Assembly (NCBI GenBank): GCA_021442155.1
Contig: CM038215.1
Coordinates: forward strand, 278,988,413-279,052,412
Source of the DNA: Cymbidium sinense
Lineage: Eukaryota > Streptophyta > Magnoliopsida > Asparagales > Orchidaceae
Length of the DNA stretch: 64,000 nt
Direction of reading: 5' to 3'
Under the pieces are notes generated by a model. It made no database searches. It was not told the origin of the DNA and saw nothing but the letters and a program-made list of their open reading frames with translations. Below are positions 25,642-36,979 of this stretch, piece by piece (within the stretch, counting starts at the first letter, position 1; each line of letters opens with the position of its first letter). Made by a program: the position numbers and the translations under genes.

Positions 25642-26785
25642 CTGATTATGTCCATATTCATAGAAGCCACCACTTCCTCTTCAGGTGACAGTTCCAATTT
25701 TATTGGCCTATTTATTTAAAAAATATAAATACTGCAGGACTCAGAATTTTAACTGACGGAGCACAAATGACTATTAAGTAAATCGATCACAATCATTTAT
25801 TTCATATGACTATGAGGACAAATTAACTCGTATAGGTGATGCCACAACAAACGTTCAGTACAAGTAACGTGCTCATTGAAGAAATAGGCATCAAGATATA
25901 AAGATCAAGTTCTGCATGAATTACGAACCCACCTTCAAGAATTATATGTCAATTCAAAAGTATGTCAAACCAAAGCAAAAGGTAGCATTTCAACATCCTT
26001 GTTTCACAAACTTTAAGCTAGAGCTCTCCTCTTCAGTAAACATTAATTTCAAGTAATAATAATTATTTTGCTGCGATTCATCCTTAGTTTAATTCCCTAT
26101 GGTTCACAGTCTCAAATCATCTTTGATCTCCATAATCAAGTTACAATTGAGTTAATTTGATGTGAGGATCTTTAAAGCAAAAGAAACCAAAGACATCTGA
26201 ATCGGCTCTTTTCAGTTCGTTAAAATTGAGTTTTACCCATCAACAGTCTTGATTAAGCTTAGCACATTAAGATAATTTACACTTTTTATTTCAAGGTTTC
26301 CATCAGAAGGACCAGAAGGATCTGATGGCTTGCTGGATCTCACCTAGCTGAGCACTTTAGTCACAAACCTTCATAGGTTATTAAAGCACTTTGGACAAAA
26401 CATTTCATAATATTTAACTTTCTGCTGAAAGTATTAACTGGTATGTGAACTATAATTGCTTCTTACTTGATTAGAGGCTGCTGATTTAAGATAGTTGATT
26501 TTGAGATGCGCTCGAAATTGTATTTCTCATCTGCAGCATGCTGCAAGACCATGTTCTTAAATTTAGAACCAACACGTGAAGGAATCTCAATAAATTCATG
26601 TGCACCTCAATAAAATACTCTAGTAAAAAAGGCCGCTTTAGACATCATATCAGAGTACACTTTGCATGCATCCAACATTGCAATCCATTTGTTCAGAATA
26701 CTGCAAGTAATCTCACCTGATCCACCATGAACAAGTCTTGATCCAACTTTCCAATGATAAAACCAAGATTGAATTGCCCGATGAC
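25642..26785 (-). CDS. Four consecutive exons of a plant gene of unknown function (3' part)
   Basis: Exons on the minus strand, 5' to 3': about 26785-26717 (start uncertain; contains AIQSWFYHWKVGSRLVHGG), 26605-26467 (AHEFIEIPSRVGSKFKN and onward), 26338-26237 (SKPSDPSGPSDGNLEIKS and onward) and 25707-25642 (PIKLELSPEEEVVASMNM). Donors are GTGAG, GTAAG, GTAAAA and GTATAC. Acceptors end in AG. The three introns are 111, 128 and 529 nt with phases 1, 2 and 2, and the frame runs through all of them without a stop. Retaining the 111-nt intron keeps frame but adds a stop. Lengths in codons add up exactly, which chance would rarely give. I do not recognise the protein family. No membrane segment is seen, and there is a proline/serine-rich linker in the third exon. 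The gene appears intact here. Confidence 0.72.
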
Positions 26786-27091
26786 CTAGATCCATTCTCT
26801 TCGTTAGATATGTACATGAACAAAGATAAGACAAAAGCAAGAAAATACTTAAATGGAAAACTCCACATCAGTTGTAGCTTCAAGCCCCTTAAGCCGTTGT
26901 ATAAACTTCTAATTATAGGATAGCAAGTAAGCTAATGACGTAAATATAAGGCTGCCCAAGCGTAATAAGGCATACAAGGTACCTTATCATTTTGTGCTCT
27001 ATCACCTCAAATTTAATAACAAAAACAAACAATATTCAGTCCATTGTAGATTCATGCTACACTCTGGCAAGGGCAGATCTACATTATTCTC

Positions 27092-27107
27092 AGGGTGGGC
27101 CCACCCT
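27092..27107. repeat. Perfect 16-bp palindrome in the left end of the hAT element
   Basis: AGGGTGGGCCCACCCT is self-complementary over all 16 bases. Only one arm is kept at the right end. Confidence 0.9.
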
Positions 27108-27693
27108 AAATTTTTTTCATATAATTATATATTTAGTTGATACTTTTATCCATCATTTGTAAAAAAAAAAATATAAAAAATAATAACAATTTTATACCCA
27201 GCAACACACCTACATTAATGGTCACGATCTCTCACCCTAATCGCAATCACTTGATTCACATCTCTCTCTCTTAGACTCAGCTCTTACTGACGCCGACCAT
27301 CACACTCATATTGAAACTATTTAATTTTTTGTTGGCTTTATTTTTCTATTTTTTCTCTAGAAAATGGTGAAAGTTTAGAATTACAATTCAAAGCTTGTAT
27401 GAATTTTTTTAGATAAAACATAATGAACTTACATTTTTAAAAGGAAAAAATCATCTCTTTAGTTAGAAATAAGATAATATCTAAGATTTATTAAACCTTA
27501 CAGTTTTCTAAAACTAGTAAAAAAGAAAATAGTCTTTTACAAAAATATTCAATGAAAATAATATAATATTTGAGAAGAAAAAAAGATATGAGATAACTTA
27601 TTTGAGCAAAAATTTGATAAATTTATAAATTTACTTCAATATAATTATAATATATAAATACTTAATTAATTTTACTTTATATTTCATCTTAAA

Positions 27694-27696
<3 letters not shown>

Positions 27697-27763
<67 letters not shown>
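27697..27763. repeat. (TA)n microsatellite inside the hAT element
   Basis: About 33 TA units without interruption. Confidence 0.95.
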
Positions 27764-27767
<4 letters not shown>

Positions 27768-28523
27768 TCCATCTTAATTAATTTTTCATGTATCTCCTCT
27801 TTCATTTTTCTCTTTGAAAAACGATCATTTCATCATTTATTTAATTGAATCATCATGTTAAATTTATTGGAAATATAAATGCCTCAATGTTGGCACTTTA
27901 ATTCAATTTTATAATTATATCACTTAAATTTTCATAATGTTTTATGAAACAATTAATTTATTATTTAAGATTAACTAAGTCATATGGGCAGTTTGAGGCT
28001 TGCTTCATTCCCCATAAATTTAGTATTATTTTTAATTGTGTTTATGTTTGTTATTATTGTTTAGGATAGCTTTACCTCTTTATTAACTTCTCTAACAATT
28101 ATGTTTCAGATTTACAAATCTACAACATTACTATCTTCGTATAAATTATATTTACTTATTTTATTTCTTTTTGCTACAAGATCATATTTCCCTTATCTTG
28201 ACACTGATAATTGATGCTTGCACAATCATAACAAATCTTAAAAGATAGTAGGTAATATTGAATCCTATTCCTTCAGAAAAAATGATCGATGATGTGCATT
28301 TAATTTTTTTTATTATTATTATTTTTTTTTTTTTTGCCTTTATTCACATACAAATATTATTTGATATAGTTAATAGACTTTTTAAATTTGATTATATACT
28401 TCATATTTTATGAAATAGCCAAAAAAATGATGATGATAGACAAGAATTGATATAATATAAAACTAATAAATTAATGTTTTGAAGTAAAATTATTAATTGT
28501 TTGGTGCAACTTAAGCTAACTTA

Positions 28524-28637
28524 ATGGGTGATGACTACCTTAATGATTATCTAGTATCTTATATTGAGAAAGAAATCTTTGATTTGATTCCTAATGAATT
28601 GTTATCCAAAACTATCAAAAAGTATAAAATCAGATGA
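28524..28637 (+). pseudogene. C-terminal fragment of a hAT transposase (ZMYM1/TTF-type family)
   Basis: Thirty-seven codons and a stop: begins MGDDYLNDYLVSYIEKEIF and continues DLIPNELL. This matches the C-terminal end of plant hAT transposases annotated as zinc finger MYM-type protein 1-like or TTF-type, where the pattern is MGD-W-N-LV-YIEKDIFD-I-N-E followed by a short basic tail. The catalytic core and the N-terminal zinc finger are not recognisable upstream, so only the tail survives. Confidence 0.7.
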
Positions 28638-28789
28638 AAATTTTGTGGTCAATTTTTAAGTCATCGAACAAAATGAAATACATAATTTTATTTTGAATCA
28701 TAGATTATTCAATTTGATTACTTTTAGTGTGAATTAATTTACACAATAAATTTGCCCACCCTAAAAAAAATGATTGATTCTGCCCTTGC

Positions 28790-31700
28790 TTTCCAACCTT
28801 CTACTACCTGAAAAAAATTTAATTAAAGACTTAAAGGTTCCATTGTCTTCAGATTTACCTCCAATAGATACTTCAAAGAAAACAGAATACATCTATTAAC
28901 ATTGAATTACTAGAAGTAGAAAAACATAGATAATCCTTTCTTAAGTTACTTTAATTTCATCATTTGCATGAGTTCTGTACATCTAATTTTCAAAATGTTT
29001 AAAATTCTTAACTAATACACTAATGGATGAAAATATATCAGCAAAATTATGATGATTAACAAATACGGATATATTAAGTTTCCATTGATCCAAACTTGTC
29101 TAAACTTAAGCAACTTTTTTTGGAGATTAACTAAATTTTTAAGTAGTATTTAAAAATGAAAATATTGCTTCAACGGCAATGTAACCAATTTATATATTTT
29201 TTCTTTAAAATTAGATGCTCTAGTGCCTGCACTAGCGAGATAATGATGTTCCGATAAACACCTACGAGCATTATCATTGATATTGATCCAACTATTACTA
29301 CAACACCTTAACTCCCTCCAATTTGTGAACACAAAGACAACCATGAAACCTGTAGCCATATGATTCATAAGATGTTCACCCTTTAATAGAAGGTTCAAAA
29401 TTCTATTTACTAGACAAGATAAGAATTGGAAAAAAGATCTATTAGCTCACCCCTATTTTCATCAAACTTCAAGCAAGAGATCACAAAATGAGTCATTTTG
29501 CAATTTTAATGTTTCTAAGGATTTAATTTCATAGGCTTTCAAGCTTCTTATATCATGCCATGTGCACTCTCTCCTTTTTCTACGGCAAATCTTGTTACTT
29601 ACCCTGGATACACTCAAACCAACTTCTAGTTATAATATTTTGATTTTTTAAAGAAAATTTCATCAAAAAATTGGATGGCAAAAAATTGCCTGAGGTTAAT
29701 ATCAGAAGTTTGAAGGTAATGGGCAATAGAAGTAGTGTAACTATCAAACTCAACAACAGCAATTCTTGGCTCTTTAGCCATATTAATACCACACCACAGC
29801 TTTATAACATCAACAACACCCCAAATAAAGTGCCATTTGTATTATCAGAATAGTACATATAGCTACAGCAAGCACACGCATAGAAGCAGCATGAAGAGAA
29901 AATCCAACGATGTTTTCAAGATGAAGAATAAATAGGAGGCACAAGATGCTCCTAATGTGGTAGCGGCATGGATTTATATTCTAAGGAAACTGGCCAGAAT
30001 TTCATTTGGTATGAACAAATGAGTAGAATACTATGCATGCCATCTCATAAAAAACTTCATGTCTCCTATTGAGTTATTGTGAAAATATATGGTGGACTCA
30101 CTTGTATGGGCTACTCCTAGGCTTATACTGGCCTTGATTACTGGTATGTCGATGGTTGCAGTTGATATTGTATTAGAAGTAATATCAACTAGAGCATTAT
30201 TCATATGGCTGAGGGGTTAAGAACTATTATTGTTGAAGCTAGGAGTAGTATTACGTTGATTGTCTTTTGTTTCCAAAGTCTTAATATAAGCTTCCAATAT
30301 GGTTTTTATCAAGCGGTCTTTTGTTGAAATTTACTTGTATCCTTCTCACATGTAACACTCAAGGTAGGTTTGTCCTTTGCTCTTTAGAGGGTAATATTTA
30401 ACTCTTTTTAGACAGGTTGTACAAAGATAGATGATAAAATCTGATGAACTAGTTGTCAGAACGTAAAACAAAGAGTTTTTCCCCTAAGACTTTTTTCTTT
30501 TAAGATTTCAATAGTTACTTCTTCTCAAAACATCCACTAATATGGTAATTCTTGCTCTTTCGCTTTACAGTATTCATTTTTAGCAAGCATTAATCTCTTT
30601 TTGATATTTATGATTTCATCCACTACCTCTCTATCAGTAATGCTATTTATAGATCTTTTAGTCTTCATGATGCCCAATGGAAAGATAAAAAATCTAATGG
30701 TCTGAATAAAGCGAATCCCACATTCATGAACAAGATTTGATCCTTAATACAGCTTCCTCAAATCATCCATCAACTTGTCATGGTCTCCCGTTGAAAAATA
30801 GTTTTCTAAAAATAGCATCTCAAACTCCATCCAAGGAACTAATGTTAAAAAGCTATTATAGCAACGGCTTTCCAAATCATCTTCAACAATATCACAAGGC
30901 TAACACGGTGCCAAATCTATTTTATAATTTTCAATACACTTTAAAACACAATGTCATTTTTCAATATCATATAATACTTCTGAGACACTTCATTTTAACA
31001 ATTAACCTTGATTCTAAGTGTTACATCCACAATCATATCCCTATTGTTTTACATAATAGATGCAATATACATAAACTTATCAAACTAAGATTTCACCTTA
31101 TCTTCTAATAATATGGATTGATGATTGTAAATACCATATCTATTAAAATTTTATATTATATACTCAATATTTATTCTACTAATTCTATGTCATCTATCTT
31201 TCTAAATATTTTCTTCATTGTCCTAAATTTTCATTTTCTTTCAGTAGATGTCTCAAAAAAATAGAATAATATCATCTTAAAACAATTGTGTACACAAAAG
31301 CATTTTACTTTAAATATCCTTATCTATAATATGATAATAACTCCATGCTCTACTTCAATACATCTCCTTACATCTTACATCAAATTAATTCTCTTAATGC
31401 TTAACCATATTCTTTTTCAATATCATAAAATCATTCCTTTCTTTGCTCCCTATACTCTAATATTAATTATCATGATAAAGCATATTTTCATTGAAATCTT
31501 CTTGACATGAAATCAAATTTGTCCTCCAAAACTAACGTTAAGTGTTCTAAGCCTATGCTTCATTATTCATCTCGAAGTTTGATTCATTTATAATTAGCAT
31601 AATCATAAATAGCTCATTTATTCTTCAATATTAATATCAAAATATTTATTCTCCAATTTTTCAGTAGTCTCTTATTCTTGAAAACTCTATTGAAAAATTT

Positions 31701-32530
31701 ATTAATCAAAGCACAACAATATCTCCTACAACTCTTCAAAGACCTAAAGACTTAAATCTATGCATCTTCTTCGAAGCTAACTCCACTTCACTAAATAAAA
31801 TCTAACACAATTGTCCAACATAAAGAGACTACTACATAAATAACTAGTGCTTGACCCAAAAAAATTCTATTGCTAACAAATCTACTCATGTGATGATGAC
31901 CCACTAATCAATCTCTTGGAATCTATTAAAAAATAACATAGAATAAGTTTGCTAGGAAGCCTCAAGAGATAACTTATATTGACACACCAAAACTAATATA
32001 GCAAAAGGACAAAACTAATAAAGAAGCATCAAAAATTAGCACACCAAACCTAATATAACATGACTATTAAGTTTTTTTTAATTGACAACATAAGTAGAAG
32101 TTAATGCAACAAATAATAATTAAAGTAAAAAAGATTATATATAAATGCTAACAAAAATCTATGATGAAAAGTATTCAGTAATAATGACTGCATCATATAA
32201 GCTGCCCAGCCACATGATGATCCGCATGCTCACAGATTAGCATTGTTTTTTTACGATAATTAAACTTTTTTGGGCATGTGTATGAAAATTCTTTCTTTTC
32301 TCATGGAATAAGTTGTTTGTAAATGATCATCATCATTAGTTTTATCCCAACTATTTTAGGTGGGCTTTAATGAATTCTCATTTTCAAGTTGTTCTACTTA
32401 CGGCTACCTTAGGAGTTAAAATTTATTAATGAATCATTTTGAACAACTTAATATCATAAATAATCATTTTCACTAATTCCTAACACAATAATGGGTACTA
32501 ATAAACAATAAACTCTAAGAAAGTGAAACT
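28790..32530 (-). other. Minus-strand region with coding-like islands, no gene model
   Basis: If the two exon groups belong to one gene this is its interior. Minus-strand islands include 29150-29398 (AGTRASNFKEKI), 29610-29850 (AKEPRIAVVEFDSYTTSIAH, then stops), 30040-30200 (MNNALVDITSNTIST) and 30745-30850 (WMEFEMLFLENYFSTGDHD, which resembles a retrotransposon gag). A GTAAGT donor follows at about 29600. I could not chain them by splice phase, and several contain stops, so an old retroelement in an intron is as likely as real exons. Sequence at 30.9-32.2 kb shows nothing I can assign. Confidence 0.35.
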
Positions 32531-32532
32531 AC

Positions 32533-32844
32533 CTCCATTCTTCCAAAATCTTCTTTCCTGAAAAATCTCTCTAACTCCATAACAGCAGCAGCTAAAGAGT
32601 CTGATTTTCCCTCATCATTATCTGGCTGAGAATTTGCAAGCGTTGCCGCAGAGTAACAACTTCGCAAAAATATGTGAAACAGATGCAAAAAAATAAACGC
32701 AATGATTTTGGATGAACTAGGAAAAAAAACAATTAATAAGAAAACAAGAAAAAAAAATGACACTACCCTACCAACCTTTGAATTTTTCCTTCAGCTTTAG
32801 ACATGCCAGAGAACAATCCGGACATCCTCTTATCCCTTCTTTTT
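32533..32844 (-). CDS. Two exons of an unrecognised gene, joined in frame
   Basis: The minus-strand exon 32844-32776 (69 nt; KRRDKRMSGLFSGMSKAEG and onward) ends CAAAG before GTTGGT. After a 116-nt intron ending gcgaag, exon 32659-32533 (127 nt; YSAATLANSQPDNDEGKSD, then LAAAVMELERFFRKEDFG) ends ATGGAG before GTAGTT. Joining them splits one serine codon two-plus-one with no stop, so the phase fits exactly. The content is an alanine/acidic linker followed by a charged helix. I do not recognise the family. Same strand and similar intron size suggest this is the upstream part of the gene at 24.5-26.8 kb, but about 5.7 kb separates the groups and includes a transposon. Confidence 0.65.
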
Positions 32845-32984
32845 CTAAGATCATATATGCTAAACTGAAGAAGAGGATAGGTTTTTTTGACCAGAACATG
32901 CCTTTATCATTCTACTACTTATATTGGGTTCTTCCAGTGATGAACCTAAAATTGAAAGTTCTACTGATTTAGTTTCTAGGATTT

Positions 32985-33050
32985 TTCAGGTGAAGCTTCC
33001 ACTGTTGCCTCTGAATTAGAAAATACTGAATCATGCACTTCTAGATTTTC
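32985..33050 (-). CDS. Possible additional upstream exon
   Basis: After a good acceptor (tatactttttctcag, 33051-33065) the minus strand reads ENLEVHDSVFSNSEATVEAS before a TAG at about 32976. A donor that would avoid the stop is not obvious (candidate GTATTT after GATTCA). Coding-like composition is the main support. Confidence 0.35.
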
Positions 33051-33219
33051 CTGAGAAAAAGTATATCAAAACAAACGCCTTGAGCAAGCAGATTATGAAA
33101 AATGACAGGAAACAGAATCGGGTTAAAAATGTAAGAAGCAATTAAACATAAAGATGTTCATTTATATGCTTATAGTGTAAGCGACAGGATTGGTCCAACG
33201 AACGCCTAAAACATTGAGA

Positions 33220-34600
33220 CAACAACAACAACAACAAGCCTTAATCCCACTAGGTGGGGTGATGAATCCTTCGTCTTTGTGTCATTATGTGTCAAATTCT
33301 CATTTAATTCGGTATACTAAGATCATTTTTATACATCTTTTTAGGTCTACCTTTCTTAACATAAGGAAAATCTAATGCATCTACTCTCTGTCATCAGGTC
33401 ATGACGTCGCTTTATGTGGCCAAATCTAAGGCTCTCCTAATCTTATCTACCATTTGAATTTCTTTTTCCATACTCATTTTGCATTCTATCTCTAAGGGTA
33501 AAGCCACTCATCCACGAGCATCCTCATCTCGTAACACTTAACTTAGTCTTATGTTTTATCTTTTATTGGCCCACTAAGTCGTCTTCTCACCATCTTATGA
33601 AATTTTCCAAGTTTAAGTGGAACTTTTCTATCACATAATAGGCCCGATGTTCCTCCACTTCAACCATCCAACTTGAATTCTACTAATAATATCTCTATTT
33701 CACCATCATTTTGAACAATGAGCCTAAATATCAATGGCTTCATTAATGACTTGATCACCAAAGTCAAACAAAACTTCTACAACTAAAATTACACTCCATA
33801 TATTCGTTTTAGATGCTTAAGCGAAAACCTTTAGACTCTAAAGTTAACCTCTATAATTCAAGTTTACGTTGGACTCCCTCTAGTCTTATCAACAAGAAGA
33901 ATGTCATCGCATACACCGGGGTACATCTTCTTATAAATTCCTCATTAAGAACATCCATAACTAAAGTAAAAGATAAGGGCTTAATGTTGATCCTTGATGT
34001 AATCCAACTAAAATAGGAAAATAGTTTGTCAATCCTCCTTGTGTTTGGACACAAGTGGCACTCAGTATACATATCCTTAATGACTTGAATATAACCAATA
34101 TTAACTTCTTTCGTTCAGAACTCCAAAGAACATCTCTTGAGACTTTATCATAAGCTTTCTAAATCAATAAATATCATATGTAGATCCTTTTATTTTCTCT
34201 ATGCTTCTCCATCAAACCTCTTAACAAATGTATAGCATCCATAGTAGATCTACGGCATGAAAGTGATTGTGAGAAACTTGTATCACATCATAACCTATGC
34301 TCAATTACTCCCTCCCATAATTTTAATGTATGGCACATTAACTTAATTCCTCTATAATTTGCACAATTTTGTGCATCACCTTTATTCTTAAATATAGGAA
34401 CCAACAAACTCTTTCTCCACTCATCTAGCATCTTTTTAGTCTTTAAAATAACACTAAAAGATTTGTAAGCCAAAAAAATTCCTTGATCTCCTAAACATTT
34501 CCACACTTATTGGAATATTATCCGGTCTTCTTGCTTTTCCACATTTCATTTTCTTTAAAAACTTCTTCAGATTTACTATCTGACGATAAAATGAAATTCT
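33220..34600 (-). mobile_element. 5'-truncated RTE-type LINE (LINE A)
   Basis: The 3' end on the minus strand is a (TTG)n tail (complement 33220-33238) preceded by 'actaggtggggtgatgaatc'-type sequence, typical of plant RTE-clade non-LTR elements. Upstream, the minus strand encodes reverse transcriptase blocks KKMKCGKARRPDNIPI (about 34510-34560), WRKSLLVPIFKNKGDAQNC and NYRGIKLM (34288-34506). Several frameshifts follow. The endonuclease domain is absent, so the copy is truncated at its 5' end, as usual for LINE insertions. It lies just upstream of the minus-strand exons, in the same direction. Confidence 0.82.
34288..34506 (-). pseudogene. RTE reverse transcriptase fragment
   Basis: The open minus-strand stretch holds MWKCLGDQGI, then EWRKSLLVPIFKNKGDAQ, ANYRGIKLMCHTLKLWE and IEHRL. 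These are the conserved RT blocks 1-2 of plant RTE LINEs (EWR-S-LVPIYKNKGD-Q-C-NYRGI-L). The downstream blocks, including the catalytic YADD, are scrambled in this copy. Confidence 0.85.
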
Positions 34601-36815
34601 ATTTTTTGTTTAGGGTATTAAGGTTACTAAAATCAATCGTACTTTCGGATCCTTCATTGAAAAGTTTATTAAAACATTGAGAGTTAACAAAATATACTGC
34701 AAGTGTTAGCAGGTTGAGGAAATTCAACAGTCGCATGCGATCATCATTCCATCAAGCATAAACCTCAATCAATACGCTAAATAATTTAAAAAACAAATCT
34801 TAAATTTAAATTCTAAACCAAAAAGGAAATATTAGGAGAAGTTGAAAACAGAAAATAGAATAAAAGATACCCAGAGAAATGGATTGGCAACATAATCATG
34901 TTGACTGGTATAGTATGTTGTACTGGTGTCTCCAGTGTGTCCCTAACTAGAGTGTTTTTGTTTGCGCTTCAAGCTTCAAAGAAAAAAAACACTTATTTGT
35001 CACATTGCACTTTAGACAACTTTGGTCCAGCGCCTAACCCATTAAATTAAAATATATATATTTGTGGTCCAATAATGGCTTGTCCATTAAGTTTCAAATT
35101 GTGCCCTAGAAAAATGATACACATCCCAGAAGGCCCAAATCAGATAGTTTCTCTAGAAAATTCCAGGACAATCAAAAGGACCAACTGAACCATATGAATA
35201 ATCTTGCTTAAATCATTTTAGCTTTTGTTGCCCAAACTTTGTGAATAATTAGAAAATACTTAGAAGATGGTATGATATATCTTGGCAGCCACTCAATTAC
35301 AGTTTATAGCATTTAAGAACAAATAAAACTTTCTTTTAAACAGTTTATCTAAAATAAATGTAATCTGCCAACATTTTTCGTTTTTAAAAGAAAAATGGGA
35401 AAAGTATGGAATCATTCAACTTCGTGACTTCTTAGAAAATACTTATAAGATGGTATGATATATCTTGGAGGCCACTCAATTACAGTTTATAGCATTTAAG
35501 GACAGGAATACTTTCCTTTAAACAATTTATCTATAATAAATGTAATCTGCCAATACTTTTTGCTGCTAAAAGAAACATGGGAAAAGGCATGGAATCATTA
35601 AAATTTGATTTCATATTTAACACTGCTTAGTTTGAAGGCATGCAGTTGTCTCCAAAATTTATTTTATATTCAGTCCAAAATCTATGCTAACTCCTACCAA
35701 TGAGTCTTCAAAGATCTTAAATTAAATTTTTCGCATCAGAAAAACCATAGATAAAAATTTTCAACAGAGAACGCCATCACACCTGATATGAGATAAGGCC
35801 TCATACATACTTCAAACTTATAGAATATTTGTGTTTCTTCTTCTTCTATATTGAAATCAAATGCAAAAAAAATGCAGATGATATAGAACCAAAGTTTAAT
35901 CAAGTGGGCTATAAGAAAGAAAGATAAACAAAAAAGAAGTTAAGCAAATAAGGATATGTACAAGTGTACGGTTACACAAAGAAGAAAGAAGTATTACAGG
36001 TACAAGCAAGCATATCAAAGAACACACCCAAAAAAAAAAATCACAATAAAGCAAGGATTAAAATTGTACAATTGATTATTGAGCACTTTCTTTTTGTGAG
36101 GTGAGGCATAAGTCTCAAGGAATCTTACCAAGTAAGCCTCAAAATTAAACCACTAGAATAATAAAAATATAAAAATTAAAGTGTTCGAGAGGAATTCTTC
36201 TTATGATTGGAATAATAAGTAACATCATAAGAGCTCAATTTTTTCCCAATAAAAATTTAATAGCAATCCATAAGAGTCAAAGTAATATTATGAAAAGTCA
36301 CATGAGCAATCAATAATAAGCAAGAAGTCTAAAAAAAAGATAGACATACCAACAAGTCTAAAATAAATAAGTAAAAATATCTAAAAATTACTTGGTTATG
36401 ATTTAGAACTTTAAATTCAAAAATCTCTCACTTTCATCACATATAGGTTTTTTATTAGAATCATCATCATAGTTGATTGCTAGGTTGTACCGATATGAAT
36501 GCGGACAAAACTTTTTAAAAATATAGGACATGAACACACATATAACACAACATTATAAATTTATAATTTACATAATTTATTAATGTTAAAATAATATATA
36601 ATTATTATACAAATTATATAAAACAAATTTAACATTATAAGAACAAAAAAATATTGATATTTAATGATTCAAAAAATAAATTAAAGAATAACATATTATT
36701 TATACATCATAAAAATGATTAAATATTTATGAGAAATAATAAATATAATAAAAAATAAGTAATCAAATTTTGACAATAAATTAAAAAAGATCTAGTCATT
36801 AATAGTTTGATTGCT
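34601..36815. other. A-rich stretch with one tandem duplication, otherwise unassigned
   Basis: The plus strand is A-rich, as expected if this were intron or upstream flank of a minus-strand gene. A minus-strand donor-like TATCAG/GTGTG at about 35785 follows a short open stretch (FEVCMRPYLIS). Apart from the 183-bp duplication I see nothing else that can be named. Confidence 0.4.
35251..35600 (+). repeat. Tandem duplication, 183-bp period
   Basis: Unit 1 (35251-35420) and unit 2 (35434-35600) share 'agaaaatactta', 'gatggtatgatatatcttgg' and 'ccactcaattacagtttata' at the same offsets, roughly 85-90 percent identical by eye. Confidence 0.9.
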
Positions 36816-36822
36816 TTCTCAC

Positions 36823-36893
36823 CTCCCTCATCCACACTTGTATCAACATCCTCCCAAAATTCTTCATCATTATTTTCAATCATCTTCTTCTTC
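36823..36893 (-). other. Isolated coding-like island with splice-site-like ends
   Basis: After ttgattag, the minus strand reads KKKMIENNDEEFWEDVD and TSVDEG, then a GTGAGA donor. It is acidic and exon-like. It could be an upstream exon of the minus-strand gene or part of a DNA transposon. No partner exon was found. Confidence 0.3.
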
Positions 36894-36979
36894 CTAATCA
36901 ATAAAATCCAATAAGAATATTATTTAAAACAATACTATATTGGCGTTTTATAATTATGTCACATAAAATTATATATCTC

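Larger units (their letters stand above)
27068..28788 (+). mobile_element. Decayed hAT-type DNA transposon inserted within the minus-strand gene region
   Basis: The ends are inverted: GCAAGGGCAGA at 27067-27077 and its complement TCTGCCCTTGC at 28779-28789. Further inside, both ends carry agggtgggc (27092-27100; complement at about 28753-28762). The plus strand near the right end encodes a typical hAT C-terminus (28524-28637). The middle is AT-rich with a long TA run and no intact transposase. A clear 8-bp target duplication is not visible (cactctgg against ctttccaa). The element lies between exon groups of the minus-strand gene, so if these belong to one transcript it is intronic. Confidence 0.72.

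Noticed and set aside
29595..29853. Intact gene or exon at the open frames here
   Set aside because: The most protein-like minus frame hits stops before the good donor at about 29600, and the alternative frame is a low-information Leu/Ile run.
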